This document shows, piece by piece, positions 25,150 to 37,761 of a DNA stretch of 64,000 nucleotides. Each line of letters opens with the position of its first letter. Positions within the stretch are counted from its first letter, which is position 1. The position numbers and the translations under genes are program-made. Origin of the DNA: Liolophura sinensis (taxonomy: Eukaryota > Mollusca > Polyplacophora > Chitonida > Chitonidae); assembly GCF_032854445.1 (NCBI RefSeq), contig NC_088300.1, positions 31,911,608 through 31,975,607 of the forward strand. Reading direction: 5' to 3'. Under the pieces are notes generated by a model. That model ran no database searches and was not told where the DNA came from. It saw only the letters and a program-made list of their open reading frames with translations.

Positions 25150-28100
25150 GCCATATAAGTTATCTTAAAAGCAAAAGAAAACAACCAACCAGCACATGTC
25201 CAGATGTAATCAACCTGTTTCAATCCGAGCGGTCGTCCTCGGAACTCTCGCATCATTTCAGTCTGTCACCATGCCTGTCATACAGATACCCTAGCAGTTG
25301 TGTGTGAATCTGTCACGGAATGTTATTGTGCCGTAATATACATGTATGCACGTGAGTGTTTTCTCACAATTACTGCGTCCCCATAGGGTCATTCTTAAAA
25401 AAAAAAAATCTTGACACAACGCTATCGGGAAAACTTGGGCGAGCCAAAAGGGATATTTCTTTTTATACTTCCTAATGAAAGACATAGGGGTTTGAAAGAA
25501 ATTAACATTTCGCAAAAATAAGCTTTAAAGAATGGTCCATTCTTGGAGGTGGGTCAGGTTAACGCCAACGAACACATTTCTCATGGTGGCCGAGCAGTCC
25601 CTATAACTAGTGAATTGTTTTAGTTAGGGTTGTTAAGCGGGTGTGAAGTTTTCAGACATTGACTAAATATTAAAACGTGTTTGAATTCTGCTGAAATCTC
25701 ACAAACTCTAAGGGTTTGAGAGTAGGGGTAACACATTAGAAAAGCCAACCACTTTAAATCAGATTAGCATGGATCTCTTGATTATTGTTTAGATTCATGT
25801 TATAGTAGATGCAAGTATGTACCAATGCATTTCTGATAACATGTCCTTTGTAAACACGTGGAAAGAAGAATGACTTATATTCCTAACTACCGAGTACACT
25901 TGTTTCAAATGAAGTAATTCAGCATGCATTCAGCGTGCTTTTCGACAATCGGTTACACCTGCTGACAAAATCCTGTGGCTCTTGCCAGATTTCAAAGGTA
26001 GTCAAATACATCTTTCTGTGTATCTCTCGTTGTCAGACACGCTTATATGTAGCAATCTGGTTTTCTCACATATCTTTAAACCTTTTGTGATAAAGATTAA
26101 TGTATCAGAAACTACATGTTCTCTTTCTTGAAAATTGTTTTCAAAAATTTTCTTTACTGTCCTCCCAAGGAGCAACTGTCTCATTTGCAATGAAATTTCT
26201 GACTACTTCCTGGGACATGTACGTTTAGAAAGCAAATCATGCACATCATGTAGGACCATGAATGAATATGTGATAGCTACTAAAACTAAAACTACTAAAA
26301 CTAAAACTACTAAAGCTAAGATCTTGTCATGAAATGTACAGATAGCGTACTTCATGTGTAATTCTGAATGATCAGTACGATCAACAAATAATTTCAAAGT
26401 GCTGTTAATATTTACATTAAATTCTAATTTGCGTCTTATATGTATGCCAATGATCTTACCGAACGGGGTGGACCATGTGATCAATGATAGATTAGCTAAT
26501 AATTGCAGGTGTTAAAGCAAATATTGATAACATTTGTTTTCTAATTTGTACATTTACATTGGTATATTCACTTCTGAAATCAGCAATAGATTCCTACATC
26601 ACACCACCAAGGTTTAGATCAGTTAATACAGTTGTTGCACCAAAATGCACTGATTGTGACGAGTTTTACAGGCCTTAATGTAGAACCCGTGACATGAAAT
26701 CTGTTGCACCCATCACGTTAATTAGCCATTTTAATTACCCCAAAATAGAAGCGTAACTCCACAATGTCAATCTTTTCTTCAAGTTAACATAAGAAAACAA
26801 AGTGAGACATTTTTATATATGTACATGTATATTTTTAGGAAATTAAAAAACTTCATTCAAACTGTGACCGGTGCCACATAATACTTTTTAAAATTGATTC
26901 ATAAAATTCTAAAACTAATCTGAAATGGATTCAAGTTTTCTGTGTTCTTTCAAAACACTTCACCAAAGAGACAAAAAAACAAATTGACAAATGTTTGAAA
27001 ATATACGCACAAGTGTCCAATATTTGGTGTTTGAATTTTACCGAATTTTTTTTAAATCAGTTCCCCCAATATCAGTCCTCATAGAGGGCGCACCGTGTAT
27101 TCAAAATTATTTTTTCCAACATTCCTGGGTCATTGAACCTCACACCTTTTTCTTTCAGGCAGTACACAATTTATACGACAGGATACAAGTTTTAAAATGG
27201 CATAAGTGAACAAGTTACGTGGAACTGACCATAAGTGAAATATTCTTGAGTATGCATTAAAACACCAATTAAACAAATAAACACAGGTAAGAACTGACAG
27301 TCAACATACACTGGGAGACGTTTACAGTATGCTTTATAATCCAACACATTCTAACGAGATCGTAATAAACAAAATATAACTCAAACTTCTACATCCAATA
27401 ATAAAGGTAAACGCAATAACATTTTTTAAATCATTACCAAATGGTATAATGGTAGGACTATATACAAGATATTAAACTACAAATTCCCTTTTTTTTCTTT
27501 ACTTATATGCATATGTATATATATATACAAAACCACATTATTCAATATTATTCCTTTGATTTAACTGTATATTTTGGTAATAGCTTAAATTGCACATAAT
27601 ACAAAAATAAGATCAGCTGTCTATAAATGATTTAAGCTCATTAATTTTGATTAATAATTTGTATATAAATCTACACTGTATTTATAAATAAATGAAAGAT
27701 ATATATATGCTTACAAAATAAATCAAACATCAAGAAGAATCGATCCACAGAATAAAGCATAGCAAACCTACACTGGCAACACCTTGTTGTCCCAAGAAGT
27801 AGAGAAAATCTTACAAATATTCTGTATGTTGATCTCTTGCTGCCCAAACCTTCGCAAGTGGATTTTTTTGTAATTTTTCTCATAATCCCCACAGCACAAT
27901 GTCGCTAAAACCTAGACAAGGTAATTTACGAAAAAAAAGTTACAATAAATCTGACTTCATGAAATTTTGTGAAAGTGTTCCCAGATTTCCTGACAAATTT
28001 CTTCACTGAAAAAACGCAGGTAAAGCTGGACTTGAGCCTCATGTGAGATACTTTGAAGATTGCATCATGATGCCGAGGCCAGGCCTTTTACATGTTGTGA

Positions 28101-28890
28101 ATTTCACCACAAGGGGTATCGTTCTATATCAGCACAGGGTTAGGTCTCACAAAATATGTGACTTTAGACAAAAAAAAAACAGTTTTGCCAACTATAGGCA
28201 GCCTTGGCTAATCAAATGATGAGGTAGAAATACTTATACAGTCAATTATGACACAGCATAATATTCAATCTTACTCAGAGCAAAGCTACTAAACAACTAA
28301 ATCACTTTTACCACATATTTTCAAAGAAGCCATATAAATACACTAATAACATACTGGTATCACGTATACTAAATGTTTTTCAATTTCCCATTGAAATTTC
28401 CCATGAAGTTCGATTGTATAAATGTGAAGTTAGAATAATAAATAATCGTCAAAACCTGTCAATGCCTTTGCAGGCCCCTTTTTACTCGCCGTTCCAACCC
28501 TATATCAAGCCTCTTTACAACTGTCAATTTATGTTCCCATGGATGCTCACTGCAGCTCTTTGTAAGAAGGGTAGGTGAATTTGGCTAGGGTGCATTTTGT
28601 AAATAGTATATATATTAACATGACGGTGTGTGCTGCCAATTATAGCTGTACTATATTACTCAGGTGTGTACACAAGTGTACAATGTTTAGCATAAACCCA
28701 TCAAACTATTCAAAAATGGTTCAAAAACATCGCAACAGGAGACGAATCTGATCTCAATTAAAAAATGACTAATCCACAAATCGGAACCCATCCGTACAAA
28801 TTTTCAGCAGTTATCCAAATTTTGGACATGAAAATCTCCCATAACACACCTTTCATCAACAGTACAGTATGCATAATAAAACGAGCATAT
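25150..28890. other. Intergenic and possible consortin 3' UTR
   Basis: No gene is recognisable. The part next to 28896 is probably the 3' untranslated region of the minus-strand consortin gene, but I could not identify a convincing polyadenylation signal. It contains the tail of a SINE (27229-27287) and a short CTAAAA-type repeat at 26277-26320. Confidence 0.45.
27229..27287 (+). mobile_element. SINE (family A), 3' tail fragment
   Basis: Only 'ataagtgaaatattcttgag' and 'aaaacaccaattaaacaaat' remain, the 3' end of the family. Confidence 0.65.
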
Positions 28891-28895
28891 GTGTA

Positions 28896-29104
28896 TCAGG
28901 CATATTTGAGCAGTTTAGTGGAGGAGTAATAATAATAATAATATTTGAGCTTCATGTAGGCAAAGTGCACATAGGACTTGACTGTCAGACAGGACCCTGA
29001 ATTCTCCATGAAGATCCGGCAGTACAACAACACCCCTAGCACGGAGAGCAGTATGGAACAGATCAGGAACAGTGTCACCAGCAGCTTGTTGGATACCCTC
29101 TCCT
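28896..29104 (-). CDS. CNST: Consortin last exon, membrane segment
   Basis: Encodes a transmembrane helix (KLLVTLFLICSILLSVLGV...), a CRIFMENSGSCL loop and a tail with five consecutive Tyr encoded by a TAT trinucleotide run. It ends at TGA (28896-28898). Confidence 0.85.
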
Positions 29105-32100
29105 CTACAACAACAACATCGCAGTTTTAACTGTCACCAAACTCATAACGAAACAGGTGCAAATTCGAAATAGGTGCAAAAAAAAATTTGATGTATGAGC
29201 AGTAAAAACTGGTCAGAGCCAAGAATTTTAATAAATGCAGCTGCATGTGTATGTAAATACTGCAATAATTAGGCCTATATCAAAATATACATCTCTTTGA
29301 TCTCCACAAATTTTATGAGGCTTAGGTAAAATTGATGTTCTTTGTAGCACCAAGGCACTATTCCAGAACAACTATTGATAAGTAAAGCTATTTATCCTGA
29401 AAACTCTACTTTGTTGAGTTGTAGTACCCACTCACCATGCTCTTGCTGGTCGTGATCACTGTCTGTGCTCTCAAAGCTTTCGTTATGATCTCTAAACCTG
29501 ACAGATTTCCTTCTCATGCCATCTGAAACATATTAATTTATTTCTTTCTTTACTTAATTGTTGGTTAATGTCATACTCCAGAACTTTTCACCCATACGAT
29601 GACAGCCTGTTTTCTATGTGGAAGACTGCATAGAATAAACCGACACATTAATGGTGAACAAAACTGTCCGATGTGCGACACATGTTACAGTGTTGAAGCT
29701 TCCACCAAGGCCTCACAATTAATAAAAATTGAAGAGCCTATAAAGCTCTGTCTGAGAATGTGATTGAACAACATATCATCCCAAACATCTGTACTTTGGA
29801 CATTTAAGTTGGACAATAGTATACTTTTAAAACTCATGGATATTTTTTTTTCAGGTTTTTTTTTATTTTATTTTTTTGATTTTTATTTTTTCCCATGGTT
29901 TTATCTTTCTTTCACACATTAAATTGTGTCTACTAAATCCAAAAAATGCATTTGACAGAATCCAATTTATTTATTTGATTGGTGTACTTATGCTGTACTC
30001 GAAATTATTTCACTTACACAACGTCGGCCTGCATTATGTTGAGAGGAATCTGGGCAGAGCCCAGAAGAAAAACCTGTCAAATACCTGGCAGTAGGGCCTT
30101 AATGTCACCTTATTGACCTCAGATGATGATATCCCCTATTATCATGACAACGTCACATTAAACACAGTACAACATTACGAAAGAAACTGACACATGGTAA
30201 CAATGTAGATGTCCATTTTCTTGTAGACAATCCATAGTTGATGTAACAATGGCTCAAGGTCATGCTTCACACTAGCGCCATCTCCAAAAATATGCCACCT
30301 CCCCATTTTCAACATAGACAATGCTTGAGGCTCATACAAATGATTGCCATATTCACTATAATAAGCAATTCCCTGTTTCATGTACATCATGTGGTAATTT
30401 CCCTGAACGATTCAGTACACCAAGTCTCATTCTCTACATCTAAATGTCGGGGCACAGTATATAAAATCACTTTAGGAAATCACGGCATAACAAAAGCTTG
30501 TTGAACTGAAAAGGGTAAGTGACAAAAGCTTATTGAACTGAAAAGGGTAAGTTTTTATATAGTGAAGTTTTCATAGTAATCACACAATGCACACATAAAT
30601 CTGCCTGAACAGAGAAACACAAGCCATGTTACTGATGATCATTCAACCTTTGATATCTTCGAGCATACTCACTCTGCTCTCGCTTTCTGTTTCTCAGAAT
30701 GGATGTGGGAGTTGCCTCCCCTGTTTCTGTTTTGCCCTGCCCAGCAGGAGGCGGATGCGAGGCTGCTTCAGTCTCTACTGAGGACAGCTGACCCAGCGAT
30801 TCTGAAACATATCATGTGACTAGTTGATGTAATACTGTTTTACGTAGTTTATTGATAATTAAATAAAATAGTCTTCATCAACTCACTTTCCTGCGGCTAC
30901 TGCAGATTTAGTACACCCTCAATCAAGTATGTAACCTGCATAACATTGTTCATTAATTTCACTGATTGTTGATTAACAATGGCATTCAGTTTCTTGGGTG
31001 ACAGAACAAAAGTGCCCAATGTAAACCACCAACCCTTTGCAGGTTACTGAGGAGCTTTCTCACGTGTGGATGATGTACAGAGATGGACAACACATTGGCT
31101 GAAGACAAATGGTACTCAAAGAACGTTGGACTACACTTTCAACCACAATTAGTGACAGTGGAAGAATCTACAGGTAAATATGGTATGTGAAAAACCATGA
31201 TTTTAAAACCATTGATTTAATTACATAATTTAATTTAATTACCACACTTTACAGTGGTAAAGAGCCCAACATTAAATCCGGACACAAGCTGAGAGAACAA
31301 ATCTGGAATGATTCTAAATTTCAATGTGAAACGAGTGAAAAACATAACTTATTTATTTTTATTGTTTTTAAATCTAAGAAATCTTAAATCTGTGTGTGTC
31401 TTAAACTGACCTGAATATTGCTGTTTTCCGACCTCTGCATACACAGATGCAAAGAAATCCAGACTTTGTAAAGTCCCGGGATGATTGTCACCATAGAGAC
31501 CCTGTCTTATCTTTGTGGCCTAAAACACGCATTAGGATGAGGCAGAATACAGAAAAAGATGACTACATTGCTGGTAATCTAAAATTCACCCCAAAAAGTA
31601 TGTGTCTAGTGGGGAAATAAAGTGTACCGAATTTCATCTACAATTTAGCGGTTTTTAATTTTTTTTAGGGAAGTCTGATTACTTTTTTCAGTGTTGACAA
31701 CAAAAATATTATTTTAATGAATTCATGTGATTCTGAAAGTGGATTTTTACTAGTCGAACTTTTGGTAAATACAATATGATATCCTTAATTTTAAATGCAT
31801 GCTTTCAATGCATGTCATTCCAGTGGACACAGTCACTTAACTGAACATGTGTACATGTTATTTGTGGGATCTGTAAAATTTAATTTTTACATTTAACATT
31901 TTATTTAACAAGGTTTTCAGATTAGTCAGAACAATCAACATGCATAATGTTATTTGGAAATAGGGTAAGATATTTTCAAATGGGAGTAGGTGAGTAACAG
32001 AACATATTGCACATAATATTCAAAATGCTTTATTAAACCAAAACAAAAGCTTTTAGTCAGGTTAGTTTACTTTAAAAATGACATGAATACTTCATTAATA

Positions 32101-35100
32101 AATTTTGTTCCACCAATATCCAGCAAGTGCCTTGTGCCATTTTTTCTCTGTGCACTATTCCCCCTTTGATCACTATTCCCCCTTTGGTTACAAATAATAC
32201 ACTAATATATCAATAAGTACAATGACACTTCTGGTACTAACCTGTTTTCAAAGAAACTGTTTATTCTTGACCAGCATACTGATTTTCTGCTGACTTTCAT
32301 TCAACAATTTAGCTAATTGCAAAAACACAGCCCATAACAAAATAAACACATCAGCAGTAGAGTGAAACAAGGGACACAACTCCTGGCAACTTTAATTAAA
32401 ACTTATGAGTTACCTTCCCGGCATATTCTAAAGCCAAGTGGGGTCTACAACAGAAAATAAACAAAGATGTCACAATGCTCAAACAATAACTAGAACAGGT
32501 ACCACTGATTTGAGTTAATATTATAACACTGTTTATAATAACTGTATAAAAAGGCACGAACCATACTGAAGTTTAACAAACGAACTACTGACATATCAGA
32601 TTTAACTTTCCCATAATTTATGTACCTTGTGCATTTTAACACTACAATTAAATGTCAATCACACATTTACACATTCAAATTTGAGTTTCATGGTTATAAT
32701 TTACATGTAACAGAAACAAATGAATAAAAACGGCCGTTCACAAGAAGAATGCAGCTTATTTCACACAATCGGTCCAGATATATTTATTTACATGTGTTTC
32801 ACGCCATACTAAAAATGTATATACTTTCAAATACATGTACAGTTTCCTCTGTAGACTCAGTCTTGCCATACACAGTTTCCTCTCTATACACAGTCTTGCC
32901 ACACACAGTTTCCTCTCCAGATACAGACAGACCAGCTAATCATACACTTACTGTTCCCTTTCCAGATACAGCCAGGCTAGCTAATCACACACTTACTGTT
33001 TCCTCTACAGACACAAACAGGCCAGCTAATCATACACTTACTGTTTCCTCTACAGACACAGACAGGCCAGCTAATCATACACTTACTGTTTCCTCTACAG
33101 ACACAGACAGGCCAGCTAATCACACACTTACTGTTTCCTCTCCAGACACAGCCAGGCCAGCTAATCACACACTTACTGTTTCCTCTACAGACACAAACAG
33201 GCCAGATAATCACACACTTACTGTTTCCTCTACAGACACAAACAGGCCAGCTAATCACACACTTACTGTTCCCTCTCCAGATACAGCCAGGCCAGCTAAT
33301 CACACACTTACTGTTTCCTCTACAGACACAGCCAGGCTAGCTAATCACACACTTACTGTTTCCTCTACAGACACGGACAGGCCAGCTAATCACACACTTA
33401 CTGTTTCCTCTACAGACACAAACAGGCCAGCTAATCATACACTTACTGTTTCCTCTACAGACACAGACAGGCCAGCTAATCACACACTTACTGTTTCCTC
33501 TACAGACACAGCCAGGCCAGCTAATCATACACTTACTGTTTCCTCTCCAGACACAGCCTGGCCAGCTGTTCGTACTCTTCTGCTCTCGCACCCTCCATAT
33601 TTTGGCTATCTCCTCCACCATTACAGCTACTGGCAGGACCCTGCTGGCCTGACAGTATAACACACACAAAGTACACTGTACTTTCCTTCATTTATTATTT
33701 AACATGTTAGTATGAAGCATAACTGGCAGACAAGCGAAAATTAAATTACAAATATAGTAAAGACAAACTACACCATTTAACTTACTTGTACAAGAATGAT
33801 TCTTTCTGAATTATTTTTGCACATGTAAAATATGGAAAAAGAAAACAAAGGCACATAAAATACATAATTCCTCAATGACTTATCATATCATAGAGTGGAA
33901 TGAGAGGTGACTGCATTCCTAATTTAAATGATCAGAAGACAATCAAGTACACTTTGGATCACAGAGTGGTTAGTGACTTGCAATTTTGCACTCAAAAGTG
34001 CACTTTTGATGGTAAATAAATGTCATAAAACATTACCTCTGGTGATGGAAAATAACACTTTTTTCATTAAGTTATCATCAAGGGTACATCTTCCAAATTT
34101 ACCTGAAAACACCGTTTTAATAAGTCTCTCAGAAGCGGAAAAACTGAGAAATTCAGTCTTGGACGAAATGCTAGGCATTAGCAATATTACAATACCAGCA
34201 CGATAAAAACAATTTATACTCACTTATCTGCTTTTGCAACTCTGATATGTCTATAAGTGCATTTTCATAGAAAAGCTTCTCGGCTTGAATGAACTGAATG
34301 GCCCTCTGGACTGAGCGAATTTTATCAAAGAAAACTTTTTTTTATTTTCAATTATCAACTTTTTCTAGATCTTAATCCAACATAAAGTGACCGTAATTAT
34401 TTACACAATGAGAAAAAGCTTCAATGAGAAAGAACTAGGAAATTTAGGGATCATAATATTGATACAAGTAGGTTAATTTGATCTAGCCAGTGTAGATGTA
34501 TTTGTAACTTTAACTTTGTATGTGTACTGTTTAATCGACTTGCAATACTTGTATTCATGTTGACAAAAATGGATACAGTCCTCTTTCTTGTAGTAAATGT
34601 CAGCAACCTGCAAAGGATAAAAATAGCCAACTTAAATACAAAAAGCATATTTGAAATTAGAGATAATAAGGCACAGTTTAAGACAAAGACATCATCTCCA
34701 CGCACAATTTCCAAAACAGATTTACATATACAATGAGAAATACTTGTTGGCAAGTGCTCTATTCTAATGTAAAAGGAAAAACAACAATATATACACCAAA
34801 ATGACTTGAAAATCTTAAACCCTGAAATAACAACAATACTTTTCAGAATCTTAAACAATTTAAGGCTACAACTTAATACATGTACGTGCATGATTGGGGT
34901 GTTTAAGAGGAATATTGTTAAAAGGTTTTCACTCTCCGAAAGTCCAATTCATTCAACTTATACCACATACACAAAACAGAACAAAATTGACACAAGCTAC
35001 TACATGGATTGTTGAAGAACTGAAAAGGCAATATTCTTCTTCTGATGCCTTTTCTTCTGAAGCTCAATGTGTTTTCAAAATAGTCAACTACCACGTTGCA

Positions 35101-36566
35101 TTTGACCATGTAACTCACGTGACGTAGACACTGAGGTAAGAGTGGAAATGTCGTAGTCTGGGTTAATCCTGACAAACAGCCCAAGTAACACTTCAGAGCT
35201 GCATCCGACTTTCCATTCTGTTCATATAACAGCCCTCTCTCAAACAGCTTGTTACGATCATCTCCCCCCATTGATGACGGCTCTCCAATAACGATTTCTT
35301 CATCACTGATTTTCTCTAGAAATCAGGAAAATAGGTTGACATTTGCAAAGACTCTACTCCCCAGTATGTGTGTATCAAAGAAAATAAGGCCATTCTATAA
35401 AAAGAAAATCAGCGTAGGTTGATGAAAATTTTTTATTATTATTCTTACTAATAAAAAGGATTGGGATTTACAGAAACTAAAACTCAGAGAAAAATAAAGA
35501 AATTCAATCAAAAGCTCAATTGAAAATTAGCAGTAGGTCCATTATTTGCTGGATCAGATAGGCTACTCCAAACAAACATATTTTTATTGATGGCCTATTG
35601 ATCTAACAAACATTTTGAATTATTTGTCTAAACGTCATACAGTTCACTGTTTGCTAGGGCTTTTTTTATTATTATTATTATTTTTTCTCTGCATAATTTT
35701 CCACATGTCAGCTCTCCAATGCACCAAACAACATCTAAAACAATCTCATTATCATCTGAGATCACTTTATCAGCAATGACTAGAACTGTTGCAGATGCAA
35801 GTTCACACAATATGCATTACTACATCAGTCGTGAAATACCCTAAATAACCACAAATTTTGTCAATGACCAGCTTGCCCATTTTTCCTGATTCTGAGAGTT
35901 ATACTGATGTTAGAACGGTGTTTTGAGGTTTGCTCGGAACATGTGATAATATTCTCCAGGAAAATTGTAAGTTTCAGCACTAAAAATAATATTTTCTGAC
36001 ATTTATTTGCCTGTAAAGATCCACTTTTGTGGGCGAAATTTTAGGTCATTTAGGGTACTCAAGAATATTTCACTTCTACAAGGGACACATGCATTATGGT
36101 GGGAGGAAACCGACCAGTGTGTGAAAGAAACTCACGACCATCTGCAAGTTCAGTCAATGAAATGAGCTGCAAATATACAGTACTTCTTCCACCTTTTCCC
36201 ATGTTTGCAAGGTGTTTGTTCAAGCATATTCTGAAGGCATTATCCTGTGCTGACTGACAAAATCATACTTTTAAATTTTGTGAAGCCCTGAAACTGATCA
36301 ATCCTATCAATGTAGTTTTGTTAAATCAAATTAACAATGTGCATAAACTGCACTGAAAAGTTGTTCTTTCATGTGTGAAGAGGTTGAGGAATTAGGGTAC
36401 CTGACTTATTATTAGGCAGGCTAAGCTTGTTGGTTTGACATTCAAAATGGGCACTGCCTGCAGGATTTTCACCTGCACCTGAGTCAGGCTTCTGAGGCTG
36501 GACATTCTCAGAACTGTTCCTTGCTCCACTACCACTCTCCTCAAAATCTGCTCCTGCACCCTTCAT
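28896..36566 (-). CDS. CNST: Consortin homologue, nine coding exons
   Basis: In vertebrates consortin is a trans-Golgi membrane receptor that sorts connexin cargo to the plasma membrane. Nine exons join in frame, 5' to 3': 36566-36401, 35315-35119, 34607-34577, 34310-34220, 32444-32414, 31519-31411, 30801-30673, 29522-29436, 29104-28896. All introns are GT-AG and the predicted product is 349 residues. Evidence for the family is the TPR-like core ('CYLGCLSGL', 'FPLLPQCLR', 'VADIYYKKED', 'AIQFIQAEKLFYENALID'), a low-complexity linker, and a C-terminal hydrophobic segment at about residues 288-310 followed by a short Tyr-rich tail. The start ATG follows an in-frame TAG, and an acceptor-like site at 36603/36604 implies a non-coding first exon upstream. 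The human protein is about twice as long by my recollection, so exons may be missing or the gene may be compact. Identification is by motif memory. Confidence 0.8.
29436..29522 (-). CDS. CNST: Consortin coding exon 8
   Basis: Encodes a charged juxtamembrane segment, 'RRKSVRFRDHNESFESTDSD'. The basic KSVRF motif resembles a PP1-docking RVxF-type site, but this is only a resemblance. Acceptor GTTTCAG, donor ATG|GTGAGT. Confidence 0.75.
29962..30090 (-). mobile_element. SINE (family A), 5'-truncated, in consortin intron
   Basis: The plus strand reads TTTA tail, 'ttgattggtgtacttatgct', 'gtactcgaaattatttcact' and 'gggcagagcccagaagaaaa'. It is more diverged than most copies. Confidence 0.75.
30673..30801 (-). 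CDS. CNST: Consortin coding exon 7
   Basis: Encodes a low-complexity Ser/Pro/Thr/Glu-rich linker ending in the basic stretch ILRNRKREQ. Acceptor GTTTCAG, donor AGA|GTGAGT. Confidence 0.75.
30985..31150 (+). repeat. SINE-like element, family B, in consortin intron
   Basis: 'atgtaaaccaccaacccttt', 'gcaggttactgaggagcttt', 'acagagatggacaacacatt' and 'gaacgttggactacactttc' match the order of the copy at 24605-24780. Confidence 0.6.
31411..31519 (-). CDS. CNST: Consortin coding exon 6
   Basis: Encodes 'ATKIRQGLYGDNHPGTLQSL' then 'DFFASVYAEVGKQQYS', a second TPR-like helical pair. Acceptor TTTTAG, donor CAG|GTCAGT. Confidence 0.8.
32414..32444 (-). CDS. CNST: Consortin coding exon 5 (31-nt microexon)
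   Basis: Encodes PHLALEYAGK between acceptor TTGTAG and donor AAG|GTAACT. It joins in phase 0 to the next exon. Confidence 0.7.
32860..33570. repeat. 45-nt tandem array in consortin intron
   Basis: About 15 units of 45 bp lie in the intron between coding exons 4 and 5. On the consortin sense (minus) strand each unit reads a pyrimidine-rich 'ctgtctgtgtctgtag', then AGGAAACA, then GTAAGT: an acceptor-like site and a consensus donor 8 nt apart. Because 45 is a multiple of three, open frames of up to 303 codons appear on both strands. They encode only the 15-residue repeat and are not credible genes. Confidence 0.9.
34220..34310 (-). CDS. CNST: Consortin coding exon 4
   Basis: Encodes 'FQRAIQFIQAEKLFYENAL' and 'IDISELQKQISE'. 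Acceptor CGCTCAG. Two overlapping donors compete: GTGAGT, ending the exon at 34224, and GTATAA, ending it at 34220. Only the second keeps frame with the next exon. Confidence 0.75.
34577..34607 (-). CDS. CNST: Consortin coding exon 3 (31-nt microexon)
   Basis: Encodes VADIYYKKED between acceptor TTTGCAG and donor ACT|GTATCC. The short length is dictated by in-frame joining to the next exon, giving a continuous helix 'KKEDFQRAIQFIQAEK'. Confidence 0.75.
35119..35315 (-). CDS. CNST: Consortin coding exon 2
   Basis: Acceptor TTTCTAG, donor CAC|GTGAGT. It carries an acidic stretch, then a TPR-like helical pair with 'NKLFERGLLYEQNGKSDAAL' and 'FPLLPQCLRH', the strongest family signature in the gene. 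Confidence 0.85.
35835..36050 (+). repeat. Dispersed repeat, family D
   Basis: It contains 'cccatttttcctgattctga', 'gaggtttgctcggaacatgt', 'ctgacatttatttgcctgta' and 'ttttgtgggcgaaatttt'. The same words in the same order occur at 49835-50065 and, more diverged, at 51545-51740. It is not related to the SINE families here. Confidence 0.65.
36051..36170 (-). mobile_element. SINE (family A) fragment
   Basis: It begins at 'gtactcaagaatatttcact', passes 'gcattatggtgggaggaaac' and ends near 'cgaccatctgcaag'. The tail is missing because a family-D repeat abuts it. Confidence 0.7.
36401..36566 (-). CDS. CNST: Consortin coding exon 1
   Basis: Encodes residues 1-55, a disordered Ser/Gly/Asn-rich N-terminus starting MKGAGADFEES. 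It ends with donor CAG|GTACCC in phase 1. An in-frame TAG five codons upstream of the ATG supports this start. The exon probably extends to 36603 as 5' UTR after a 'tttacag' acceptor. Confidence 0.65.
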
Positions 36567-37761
36567 TTCTGGATTGTACTACATGCCACATGTGCTCAAA
36601 CACCTGTAAACCAAATAACCACAGAAATTAAAATGCAATTAGGCAACACCAATTTTATTTTTGTGTATCACAGGTGAGCCAACACGAAATGTAAAACAAA
36701 TGGAATAAAACTGAGGATCCACCATTTTTAGGATTTTACTGTTTTTCAACGTCTTCCAATCACATAAATATGTCAGGAACAATTGCTCGAAGAGTTCAAC
36801 TTGCCCATAATTTAAATGATTTTCTCTTGTTTTTCTTTTCATTTCCAAAATAGTTTTCTGAAGGATATCACAAAGCAGGGAGTTAATTAAATTAGTAAAT
36901 TAAAAGATAGCTTGTATTCGAGATCCCACCAGAAAGTTGCATAGAAATGAACAGAGGAGGTGAGTGAGGTTGCCATGAGATGGAACTCTGAAATCTCCGG
37001 GCAATCGAGCTTTTTGAGAGGCGAGGACGGACTCATGATAGTGTAGAATGTCAGAATCATAAAATAGCACACTGAGTCTACCTAGATGGATTATAGGCCT
37101 ACGTACCAATGTCAAAACGAGGTCACACATGGTCATCAAGGAAAACGTTTATCTTCGGGTTTCTTTCTAACATGGCTGACTAAAGACCAACAATCTGTGC
37201 AAGGATTTCAGTGCAAGAATACCTGCAGAAACACTCAGTGCGTAACTGCTATATTAATTCTAGCTTTAATGGAGCACTGCAAACGCTTCAGTGTGATCTC
37301 ACCGTCTGCCACGTTAAAGGTATAGTAAGCTGGTTGGGCTAGACTATTAAGGAGTGTGCTATACAGGCCTACTTCCATGTTCAGACTAGACAAGCTAGAT
37401 GCAATTAAGTGACTACTGCAGAAATGAAACCCACAAATCATGCTGTAAACTGAGGTCAAAAAGCGAAAATATCCCGTCTTTTCTATCCAATTGCAAGAGT
37501 ACGTATTGATAGCCACTGTCTTCTCCAGTTATTTTCGCTTACACGTGTCACTTGGACAAAATCAAATGCAAACCTAGTGTAAAGTAAAGACATAATTTAT
37601 AAAGAATCCAAATTTCATTCAGTAAACAACATTGTCGTCATGTATCGCATACTTAAATCGCTATATGTCATATGGTCTTGTTGCAGGTTGCTACCAATGT
37701 CTTTTGTCGTGCTATAACGTAAACGACCAAAACAACCGATTCCTCTGAATCACCACTTACA

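Noticed and set aside
32749-33660. 303-codon open frame on the plus strand
   Set aside because: It is made of 15-residue repeats from a 45-bp array inside a consortin intron. The minus strand is open too, and there is no domain outside the repeat.
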